From Ecdyonurus torrentis (lineage: Eukaryota > Arthropoda > Insecta > Ephemeroptera > Heptageniidae): a stretch of 64,000 bases of DNA. The DNA lies in the NCBI GenBank assembly GCA_949318235.1, contig OX439129.1:20725066-20789065 (forward strand), given 5' to 3'. The notes beneath the pieces are model-generated. The model saw nothing but the letters and a program-made list of their open reading frames with translations. It ran no database searches and had not been told where the DNA came from. Position 1 is the first letter of the stretch; every line of letters begins with the position of its first letter. Shown here in pieces: positions 46,128 through 54,373 of this stretch. A program made the position numbers and the translations under genes.

Positions 46128-47935
46128 CCTCCCTTCCTCTCTTAGGAAATTTTTTATTAATAAAAGATTGTGGGAGGGGGGGGGGGGGTCACAGTGGGTC
46201 ACAATTCTATGTAGAATTTGAATTTACTAATTTATTTGTATTAGGGATAACTTGTAATTTTTCAAAGAATAATATTAGTTTCGTGTGACTTCAAAAATTA
46301 TTCTCTTGTCATTCTAATAACAATATAAACTCGAATTTTGTTACATGGAATAGAGAATTTAAGATAAATTGGCTCTAAACTGAATGTGGTACCTTGAACA
46401 GCGGAGAATTATTTTAAGAACCCTTTGAAACTTTAAAGGCGTAGAACACCTTGAACAAAAAACATGTGTAATATCCTAACAAACCTAAATATCAACGTTG
46501 ATTTAGCCGGAGTCATGAATTTCTAATTTATTTTCCATTTACAAAATTACAGCTGCGGGTTTCTGACGTCACAGCTCACTAGTCCACGCTCGTGGAAACA
46601 GGTGAGCTATGATGTCACAAACCCGCAGCTGCCATTTTGAGAATGGAAAATAAATTAGAAATCAACAACTCTGGCCAAATCAACGTTGATATTTAGGTAT
46701 GTTAGGATATTAGACATGTTTTTTGTTTAAGATGTTCTACGCCTTTAACCACTTAAAAAAAAAATGCAACCTTCATTAGGTGTCTTCCTCCTTTTCCGTT
46801 TTCTTTACATATATTGGAAATATAGAGAAAAAAATCATACATTGTTTTAGCTTTAAGTATTCTTATGTATATGGTATGTGACAGGAACACCTCTAGAAAC
46901 ATTCTATCAAAACTGGAGCAAGGCTACACAACAGAAAGGAGCCCATTTACGTGCAAATCATAAGGTAATTATTGTTTTCTAATGATCTAAAATATATATA
47001 TATATATATAAAAATAAAAATTCGTAGGAAGTAATATGTTTCTATATTCTCTGAGGCTCTAGTCTAAATAATATGTAGTAGAACGGCACAAACTGTTTCT
47101 AAGCAAGGCACACAATACTCAATATACACAAAGTTTGTACGAAAATTAGATATAAATTTAATTGTAAAACAAAGTTGTAATAATCAAAGTAGCTTACCTT
47201 TATTAAAAAATAGAAGGGTTATTTTTAAAATTTCAAATTATATTATTTTTATAACATCGAAGAAAGAGAAAATAAAATTCTAACCCACGACAAAAATTAA
47301 ACACATAATTATGTATGTCTTGGGTTAGATTTTTTTCCTCTCTTGTTCACAGAGCAGTTCACAAAACTAATGTTCATGTTTGCCTCTCTTCAATTTTTGT
47401 CCAATGTAATTATCTGTTTTTTCTATCAAATCTTTTAATTTCGCAAGTATGAGAAAGTTAATTTTGCCTTAATTAATATTCTCCTTGAACATATTGTTAT
47501 TGTTAACTACATGTTTCACTGATGTTGCAGCTTGCTGAGGACTTTGCTGTGCCAACTATTAAGAGACCAGCAAAGAAAACTGCAGTTACATCTGATGGAC
47601 CACCAGAACTTTTCCCATCTGACGAGGAGGACTCAGACATTGGGTGGGTTATTAAAAAATAAATATTTAAAGATGTGTTCTTCTTATATTGGCATTAAAT
47701 TAAAGAAAAACAAAGTCTCATCTTGTACAGTAGTTATTAAAGACAAACTATAATTTTTACTCTTTACTACAAATTTACGAATGCATTTGTTTATCAATTT
47801 TTGTCTGTTGTAAATTTTTTAAATAATTATATGCAGTAAAAAAAAAAAAGATTTAAGTAAATTAAAAAGAATGAAAAGTGGAACCCTGCAAGGCTGTAGC
47901 ATAGTAAAGTAATAATAAATTATTTTTATTAAGAG

Positions 47936-47969
<34 letters not shown>

Positions 47970-48459
47970 CATACTCACTTACCTTATTATTATTATTAAA
48001 GTAGTGTTCTAAAGCTCTGTGAAAATTCTTGTGAACACAGAAATAATAAAGAAGCATTAAATGTACTATATTATTTATGTGTTGCAAAGGATCTTTACAA
48101 AACTATAAGACAATACTTCATTATTTATTATATGTTAAAGCACTTGCTGGTTTTCACAATCCTTTCCTTTTAATTTATTCAAATTTACTTGGACATTGTA
48201 ACCAGTGTTAAGAAAACAATTATGTATAAATAGCTGAGAAAGTTGTCTTATTGTTACTTATTGCTTATTTTGTTGTAGCAACTTTGGTGATGATTCTGAT
48301 GAAGAGGAATCTCAACCAAAGCGCACAAAGCGAGGCAAGCGAGCTGTTAAGCCACCACCAGAAGTAGTAGACACCACTGCAGAGCCAGCCAATGACATCT
48401 TAGCATTCCCTGACACAGGCGATGTCGTGGAGGAGTTTAAACTATCAGACTATGAGTAG
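40512..48459 (+). CDS. NOC2L: Nucleolar complex protein 2 homolog (Noc2)
   Basis: Noc2 pairs with Noc1 and Noc3 in early 60S ribosomal subunit maturation and export; the vertebrate homologue also acts as a histone acetyltransferase inhibitor. Fourteen exons join in frame: 40512-40584, 41150-41241, 41335-41535, 41668-41792, 41975-42090, 42200-42360, 43384-43611, 43771-43959, 44021-44140, 44853-45200, 45325-45499, 46885-46964, 47531-47643, 48279-48459. The product is 733 residues, close to the human length. Residues about 10-150 are Asp/Glu/Ser-rich with a [16 protein letters not shown] core. The Noc2 domain runs from about residue 260 to 610 and includes [17 protein letters not shown] and the hallmark block [20 protein letters not shown]. 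The tail is acidic with a basic KRTKRGKR nuclear-localisation-like cluster near residue 690. Introns are GT-AG; the 42361-43383 and 45500-46884 introns carry repeats. The start is the first ATG after the shared promoter. Confidence 0.96.
42459..42597 (-). mobile_element. tRNA-derived SINE-like block in NOC2L intron 6
   Basis: Minus-strand A-box TAGCGTAATGG (42544-42554) and a B-box-like GGGTTAGAGTTCC (42500-42512) in tRNA-like spacing. The B box carries an extra base and a C-to-A change, so a functional tRNA is unlikely. ATATGAGCAGT (42460-42470) and its inverse ACTGCTCATAT (42586-42596) bracket the tRNA-like part, an unusual arrangement for a SINE. Confidence 0.45.
44209..44225 (+). repeat. 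G17 homopolymer in NOC2L intron 9
   Basis: Seventeen consecutive G on the transcribed-sense strand, about 70 bases into the intron. Confidence 0.95.
45681..45890 (+). repeat. (GA)n then (GGGA)n tract in NOC2L intron 11
   Basis: GA units to about 45748, then more than 30 GGGA units to 45890, all purine on the sense strand. Four or more consecutive GGG runs meet the G-quadruplex pattern many times over, in DNA and in the nascent transcript. The mirror symmetry also permits triplex H-DNA. Confidence 0.95.
46080..46120. repeat. (CT)n microsatellite in NOC2L intron 11
   Basis: About 20 CT units, pyrimidine on the sense strand. It is complementary in sequence to the GA run 330 bp upstream, so the intron RNA could pair with itself. 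A G-run lies at about 46176-46188. Confidence 0.95.
46437..46744. mobile_element. TTAA-flanked MITE in NOC2L intron 11
   Basis: 308 bp flanked by TTAA (46433-46436, 46745-46748). Inverted ends are AGGCGTAGAACACCTTGAAC and GTTCTACGCCT. Nearly the whole element folds on itself: ATATCAACGTTGATTT and GAATTTCTAATTTATTTTCC recur inverted, and GCTGCGGGTTTCTGACGTCA is answered by TGATGTCACAAACCCGCAGC. The termini resemble family B (AGGCATAGAA). Confidence 0.8.
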
Positions 48460-48575
48460 TTACAGTTGGGAAGTGTGGCAAGCCAATGTGAATTAGGCAG
48501 CACAACCAGTTATATATTTTAACACCAGGGTAATATAAGGAAAATAGAAATTAAAAGTATAATGAGGATGATATC

Positions 48576-48581
48576 AATAAA
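48576..48581 (+). terminator. NOC2L poly(A) signal
   Basis: Canonical AATAAA 117 bases after the NOC2L stop codon. Confidence 0.7.
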
Positions 48582-48696
48582 TTTTTGGCTGATTATGATA
48601 ACATGATAACATATTTGAAAACAGTAGGCATATAATTTTGAGTGAGTACACACAGATGTGATAATATATTTTACCTTCAACTTCAGTGTTATTATT

Positions 48697-48806
48697 AATG
48701 CTGTTCGTAAACCCTGTTCTCTTGCACCAAAAAATGTGCATTCCGTTTGATTAATCATAGCTGATTGTCATTTTAGGGGCAAAGAACAGGGGTTACAAAC
48801 AGCATT
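48697..48806. repeat. Inverted repeat downstream of NOC2L
   Basis: AATGCTGTTCGTAAACCCTG with TTCTCTTGC is answered by GCAAAGAACAGGGGTTACAA with ACAGCATT, about 28 bp per arm with a few mismatches and a loop of about 50 bases. It may be a small MITE or, if transcription reads past the first poly(A) site, an RNA stem-loop. Confidence 0.65.
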
Positions 48807-48994
48807 ATATATTTATTTTTTTCTCATTACAAGTTCAGCACGAGTTTTTGAATGATAAAATAAATTACTACAATCTAGTGTACAGCAACGTTTAGCATTT
48901 TCCGCCACTAGAAATATTTTTCAGTATTTTTCTAATACAGTAACTCAAGTGCTGCCAGTGTTTGAAAATTGTTTTGTTGGGTTGAAATTATATG

Positions 48995-49066
<72 letters not shown>

Positions 49067-49690
49067 TACAAATTTGTAATTTTTCTCCATCACACAAAAA
49101 GTTTTTTTCTTAATGTAATTCATTGTTAAAAAAAATAGTTACATGTTTTAAAATTATTAAAAAAAAAAAATGAAGTTAATTCTATGGATCAATATTTAAT
49201 ATTTTTTATTTGTGTTTGTTTGATTTGTGTGTACTATAATTAAATATTGTAACTTAAACAACACAAACTCTAAACTTGTTTGTACTGAATATCTTATTTT
49301 CCACGTCCAGTCACAGTTATGGCGTTAGAAAATATATTTTTTTCATTTATTGATTGAGAGCTACACTCAAGAGTCATTATAATTAGAATAGAATGTAACA
49401 AGCACTGGAATGTTTTTGCAAATATAAAGTGCTGTTCTTTAAAATAATAACATTTTCATTGTTCTGTTATTTCAAAATTACAGTATACTGAGACGGGGAG
49501 TTTTTTTTTTTTTTTGTAAATAAAAATACATCTAGTACACGTCTATGCTAGAACATTTAATGTGAAGTCCCAAAATTAACTAAAAATTAGAGAATCTTTG
49601 CATTTCATTAATTTTTAATTTAACTTGCTCTTGCTATATTTTCTGTTAAAAATTCACTTTTAAATTTTTTACATCATATATATCAACCGC
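48807..49690. other. AT-rich spacer with (AT)n
   Basis: An AT microsatellite occupies about 48995-49058. Otherwise unique-looking AT-rich sequence without a gene. The composition changes abruptly near 49690. Confidence 0.6.
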
Positions 49691-49710
49691 AATAGTTGGC
49701 CAAGAAGAGG

Positions 49711-49758
49711 GGCGCCGCAGGCGCCCCCCCCCCCTTAAGGGGGTGGCGCTTCGGCGCC
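49711..49758. repeat. Two adjacent GGCGCC-type hairpins
   Basis: GGCGCC-GCA-GGCGCC (49711-49725) and GGCGC-TTCG-GCGCC (49745-49758), separated by a C-run and a G-run. The second reads GGCGC-CGAA-GCGCC on the minus strand. Confidence 0.85.
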
Positions 49759-49825
49759 CTTTGATTGCCACGTGCGTGTCCTGAGTGACGAAAAAATGGG
49801 ATGAAAATACACATTTCAAACTTAA

Positions 49826-49860
49826 GCGGGGCGCCAACGCCGCAGGCGTCGGCGCCCCGC
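49826..49860. repeat. Long GC hairpin with GCA loop
   Basis: Outer stem GCGGGGCGCC/GGCGCCCCGC, a single A/C mismatch, inner stem ACGCC/GGCGT, and loop GCA. Fifteen paired positions around one mismatch. Confidence 0.85.
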
Positions 49861-49932
49861 GCGGAAATTTTTGCCACGCGAGCTCAAACTAAATGTCTGT
49901 CGTTTCGTGAAAAAAAAGCGCCGAAAAGGCGC

Positions 49933-49964
49933 GTACTTTCGGAGCCGCAAGGCGCCGAAAGTAC
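49933..49964. repeat. Hairpin with GCAA loop
   Basis: Outer stem GTACTTTCGG/CCGAAAGTAC, one A/G mismatch, inner stem GCC/GGC, loop GCAA. It has the same plan (10-bp outer stem, one mismatch, short inner stem, GCA-type loop) as the hairpin about 100 bp upstream but a different stem sequence. Confidence 0.85.
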
Positions 49965-50550
49965 AAAACCAAATGGTACAAAACGATTTTTTGAAATTTT
50001 TGACGCCACGCAAAGTTGTCTAAATTTTTCGGCACGGATTTCCCCCCCAGAAACCGCCGAAAATCCGCGCGGAAAACCGAAAATTCGCCGAAACCGCGCG
50101 TTTTTTCCCGATATATTCGGATTTAAAATTTTTTTTTTGAAATCATTCCCGGGGCGTCAAAATAGAGTTTTGGACTCAAAAAAGTTTCGGACAACTTATT
50201 TTCGGCGCGGCGCCATTTTCGGTCCAGGTATACCCTGAACTGGAGCCCATTCGACCCTTAATAACTTTAGAACGGATAACGGCAGATATAACAAACCGGG
50301 TATACGAAGACGTCTTTTGACGAGCTCTACCAGGATCCGTTCGAAAATCCGGCGAAAATCCGGTTTTCAGGCAGTTATTTTGAAAAAACCGATTCCTTAT
50401 GGGATTTATTAACTAACGTTTTCCGGATTTGCGGAAAAACCAGTCCTGCGATTTTTGTGAAACTCTCAGGTTAAGGTTTTCTCACAACGGCGGATTTTTT
50501 TCCGGATTCGGTTTTTCAAAAAAAATCCGAAATTTTCGACACTTCATTAC

Positions 50551-50574
50551 ATTTTCGGCGCTGGCGCCGAAAAT
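50551..50574. repeat. Perfect palindromic stem
   Basis: ATTTTCGGCGC and GCGCCGAAAAT separated by TG. Confidence 0.8.
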
Positions 50575-51145
50575 TTTGACGCTACAAAAAAAATAAAAAA
50601 AGAAAAATGTGCCAAATTAAATTCCCTACAAAATGTATATATTGGATTTTTGATTACGGTTCATAGTTAGCGCTCAAACGTATTACCAACTTTTTGTACG
50701 GAGGCCAAAATTGAAAAAAAAAAACTTTTTCTCGGCTTATGGGATTTAACATGGAAAAAAATATTTTTTTCGAAGAAAAAAATGCTACACACCCTTTCGG
50801 GTCGATTTTTACCTGATCTAAACGAATCCGAAGCTAGATTGCCGAAAAAATCAAAATTCAAAAAGTTATTCGAATTCGAAATTTTTTTGAAATTCTCAAA
50901 AAACGGATTAAGTTTAAAAAGTCAAAAAAAAATCCGAAAAATTTATTTTAGAGTTAAGAATTAGTTATAAAATTTTGTTTTGCGTCGAAAATGTGGTATG
51001 AAGTTTTTCGCTCCGACGCTTAGTTACGGAGATAAAACGATTTTACGGAGGCAATGAAAAGTGAAAAAATTATTTTTTCTCAAAAAAGTTGATATTTTTT
51101 AATAACTTTAAAGCCAGTAGAGATACGGCTTAATTTTAACATTTG

Positions 51146-51174
51146 CCTTATGGGGACCTCCGGTCCCTATAAGG
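51146..51174. repeat. Hairpin with TCC (minus GGA) loop
   Basis: CCTTATGGGGACC-TCC-GGTCCCTATAAGG is a 13-pair stem with one G/T pair. On the minus strand the three-base loop reads GGA. Confidence 0.85.
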
Positions 51175-51641
51175 TCTCCCAAGTGAACTTTTTCCGTAAA
51201 ACCGAATGGCGCAAACGGCTCATTCCTACCACCCATAGGAAAAAAGTTACGGAGGGGGTGAAATTACGGAATTTGCGGAGCCGGGCTTACGGAGGCGGAC
51301 TTTTCGGAATGTACAAGTAACACACATGGTCTGGTTGGAAATTTTATGCCGATTCGAATGGTGTCCGTAAAATTTCCGTAACTTCTATAGTTACGGAGAA
51401 ATTTACATTTTAGCGTAGGAAAACGTGGTTTTTTCGTGTCTAACACACAATACATATAAAAACCAATGCTAACGTATGTTTGACACAGTTTTCGGGCTTT
51501 TTTAGGAATTATCGATGCTTACTCGCGCTTTTCGATTTACTCCGACATTCTTATATAGATATGGGACTATTTCATAGAAAGTGGCCCCATTTGGAATACG
51601 ACCCAAAAAATGGTGCCCATTTACTTATATAGCTTGACATC

Positions 51642-51654
51642 GCGGCGAAGCCGC
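51642..51654. repeat. Mini-hairpin GCGGC-GAA-GCCGC
   Basis: Perfect five-base stem around GAA. The core heptamer GCGAAGC is known from DNA biophysics as an exceptionally stable mini-hairpin. Confidence 0.85.
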
Positions 51655-51697
51655 ACTTTTTTAAAGAAATCTTTTTTACTAACTCACACCAACTTCT

Positions 51698-52211
51698 CAA
51701 TTTGGCCCCGCAGGGCTGGGTGGTCAGTATATATATGGATACAGTGGTGTTACATGAACTCACCGTCCCCATAGCCTCGCAGAGGTGCGTACCCCACGTT
51801 TTGCCTACACTCCCCCTCTACTCTTCAATTTTTGCCCCGCAGGGCCGGGTGTTCAGTATATACAATATTTTAGTGGTGTTTCATGATAACACCGTCCCCA
51901 ATGCCTCGCAGAGGTGCGTACCCCACGTTTTGCCTATACTCCCCCTCTACTCTTCAATTTTTGCCCCGCAGGGCCGGGTGATCAGTATATACAATATTTA
52001 TGTGGTTTTCATGATAACACCGTCCCAAATGCCTCGCAGAGGTGCGTACCCCACGTTTTGCATACACTCCCCCTCTACTCTTCAATTTTTGCCCCGCAGG
52101 GCTGGGTGATCAGTACAAACAATATTTTAGTGGTGTTTCATGACAACACCGGTTGCTATGCCTCGCAGAGGTGCGTACCCCACGCTTTGCCCACCCTCCC
52201 CCACCATCCTG
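51698..52211. repeat. Tandem repeat, 4 units of about 128 bp
   Basis: Units start at 51698, 51826, 51955 and 52083 with CAATTT(TT)G. Each contains GCCCCGCAGGGC, a CAGTA-TA stretch, ATGA-CACCGTCCC (last unit altered), then CCTCGCAGAGGTGCGTACCC and ACTCCCCCTCTACTCT (changed in unit 4). Two hairpins recur per unit: GCCC-CGCA-GGGC and CCTC-GCA-GAGG. The open frames across it repeat the same peptide and look like by-products of the array. Confidence 0.9.
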
Positions 52212-52230
52212 CAATTTTTGCGAAGCACCG

Positions 52231-52990
52231 TCGTGTTCCAGAGTAACCTTAAAGTGCGCGAAGCGCAAAAAGTCTTCTTGTGCTAAGCAATATTGAGTTC
52301 TGAAGTAACACCCAAGTGCGCGAAGCGCAGAATCATATTTCCATTATTTTAACTCGCCGAACGAATTAACTGCCAATAAAAGTGTTACCGCTCGCCGATC
52401 TCGCACTCGCACGATCTCGCGAAGCGAGCATGTATATATACAGGTGATCGCTGGCCGATGGGTATAAAACCGAGCGAAAGCGAGGTGTCATTTTTAACAT
52501 CGTGCTAAGCATTTTTGGGATTTGTAGTAACACTAAAGTGCGCGAAGCGCAGAATAACACTAACACTACTTTAGCTCGCCGAAAAAACTAACCGTCAATA
52601 AAAGTGTTACCGCTCGCCGATCTCGCACTCGCACGATCTCGCGAAGCGAGCATGTATATATACAGGTGATCGCTGGCCGATGGGTATAAAACCGAGCGAA
52701 GCGAGATTTCACTTTCAACATCGTGCTTAGCTTTGTTCAGATTTGTAGTAACACCCAAGTGCGCGAAGCGCAAAATAACACTAACACTACTTTAGCTCGC
52801 CGAAATAACTAACCGCCAATAAATGTGTTACCGCTCGCCGATCTCGCACTCGCACGATCTCGCGAAGCGAGCATGTATATATACAGGTGATCGCTGGCCG
52901 ATGGGTATAAAACCGAGCAAAGCGAGGTTACATTTTTAATCTTTTTAACCTATATTTGAGCACTTCATGCTTCCGAGCGAAGCGAGGTAT
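52231..52990. repeat. Tandem repeat, 3 units of about 221 bp plus partials
   Basis: Units start CTCGCCGAA at 52353, 52575 and 52796, with a partial unit before and a decayed end after. Each carries CTCGC-GAA-GCGAG (52416, 52638, 52859), the palindrome TGTATATATACA, GTGATCGCTGGCCGATGGG, and TATAAAA (52463, 52685, 52906). A second hairpin, TGCGC-GAA-GCGCA, lies at 52255, 52317, 52539 and 52760. The regular TATAAAA could act as an array of core promoters, but no transcript is evident. Confidence 0.9.
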
Positions 52991-53320
52991 CTTAATTTAT
53001 TTAAATAAAGCATTATTGTAACATGATTTATTATTGTTGGATGCCAACTAAACTTTTACTTTTTTCTTGCGTCGTGCCCCTTTTTTTTTTTAAATATTAA
53101 TCGTTCTATCAGAGTACGGAAATACTTTGCGGGGTGAAAAATAGTTTTTTGAGCTTAACTTATATCATTTCATGCCCTAATAAAGTTTACGTTCCTTATC
53201 GACTCTAACCTTTGCCAGTGACGCGTGTTGCCAATTTTTTTTATTTACACACTTAAAACCTTTGCTATTGAACCGTGCTCTTCTGATCTGCGGCCGGGCA
53301 AGTTCTCTCCCCGCCTACGG

Positions 53321-53361
53321 CGGATCCTCTCGCGATCCCCCGGGGCGGCTTTAGCCGCCCC
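53321..53361. repeat. Two hairpins near the right side of the island
   Basis: CCGCC-TAC-GGCGG (53321-53333; loop GTA on the minus strand) and GGGGCGGC-TTTA-GCCGCCCC (53342-53361). A further stem, CACCGC/GCGGTG, closes the island at 53626-53643. Confidence 0.8.
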
Positions 53362-53660
53362 CGGCGTCACTTCCCTACTAAACTTAAACCCTTCGACCTT
53401 CGTACGTGACTTTTTGAGGGCACTTTTATTTTTATTTTTTGAATGAAAAATGAACTTTTGACTCATGACTGACTTTTCTCACGATCTTATTTTTTTTTTC
53501 TGTTTCATTTTTTCACCAAAACTATTTTACTTTCATGCCATGCACTGCCACTGCGGATGAAAAAAAAAGTGTGATGAAATAAAAACGTCAACGTTGTTTG
53601 AGACGGAAAAATGCACTGCCCTGCGCACCGCTTGGAAGCGGTGGCGTGCGCTCCTAGTTT

Positions 53661-54010
53661 TTGTCTTAATATAAATATATATATCCTATAATATAATGAT
53701 TTTTTATTTATTTATTTTTAATCTTTGCGATTTTACCATTTTAACTCATCCAATAAACAATCACGAAGTACCATAATGTTTTGCCTCACCCAATATCGCC
53801 TCGCCTTGCAAATTTGAAAACCTGCCAAAAACTTCAAAATCAGCTGTAGATCTACAAAACAACACCATTATAAAAGTTATAATGCGACACGAATAGTATA
53901 TCTAGGACGATTTGTTATAATTTATTGTATGTGGCGAGTATTATGCCGGTCCAGTATTCGTTTTTTTTTTTTTTTTCTAAAGTGATCAAATAAGCTTATG
54001 GGCTTTGACA
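53661..54010. other. AT-rich spacer before DUSP23
   Basis: Composition returns to the AT-rich background. A poly-T tract lies near 53959-53976. No gene is seen. Confidence 0.6.
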
Positions 54011-54015
54011 AAAGG

Positions 54016-54046
54016 TATATAAATATATCCATCTAGAGCGCAGTTC
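54016..54046 (+). promoter_or_regulatory. Candidate DUSP23 core promoter
   Basis: TATATAAA at 54016-54023, with GCAGTTC at 54040-54046 resembling an arthropod CAGT-type initiator about 26 bases downstream. This would give a 5'-UTR of about 330 bases ahead of the DUSP23 ATG. Confidence 0.35.
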
Positions 54047-54373
54047 AACATATATTTAATAGCGAATATAATATAAAATAAGAATATATTTGAATACAAT
54101 TATCTATGTACAGTACTTCATTTTGCTGTAAGATTATTTAGTATTGTCAATGTTAATTTGATACCTTCATTATTATATAATATATAAACGACATTATATA
54201 CTTAAATTTAAATTATATTAACTTTACGATCTTGTAAAATTGACTTATTTCACTATTTACATTGAAAAAATACTTATCACGTGTGAATAAAAATTAAAAA
54301 AGTTACTATTTTTACTTAAATTATAGTATAAAATCTTAATTATCATTTGGCAATACGACATTTTCTATTAAAA

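Larger units (their letters stand above)
49691..53660. other. CpG/GC-rich hairpin island, unclassified
   Basis: About 4 kb with composition unlike everything around it: abundant CG dinucleotides (for example CCGCGCGGAAAACCG near 50066), GGCGCC boxes and recurring TTACGGAG words at 51024-51390. No open frame resembles a known protein; the longest (plus 49801-50238) is low-complexity and shaped by the repeated words. Short perfect hairpins occur throughout. It contains two tandem arrays. I see no terminal inverted repeat, target duplication, LTR or transposase. It could be a horizontally acquired segment, an organelle-type palindrome insertion, part of a large non-coding transposon, or a lineage-specific satellite. 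Confidence 0.7.

Noticed and set aside
49801..50238. 145-codon open frame in the hairpin island
   Set aside because: Its composition follows repeated CGAAAA and GCGCC words. It crosses hairpins and has no recognisable motif or splice context.
51702..52246. Long overlapping frames with repeated peptide (CASQRCVPHVLP-like)
   Set aside because: They are translations of the 128-bp tandem repeat and shift frame between units because the period is not a multiple of three.
51698..52990. CRISPR-like array
   Set aside because: Units are 128 and 221 bp with near-identical sequence throughout. There are no short repeats with unique spacers and no cas genes, in eukaryotic DNA.
49691..53660. Nuclear copy of mitochondrial DNA
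   Set aside because: No mitochondrial protein, rRNA or tRNA is recognisable. Only the style of GC palindromes recalls organelle genomes, so I kept this as a comparison, not a call.
54347..54373. Upstream extension of DUSP23 exon 1
   Set aside because: The extra codons start at TTG, not ATG, and precede the conserved N-terminal PPWNFSWV region. The ATG at 54374 is the supported start.
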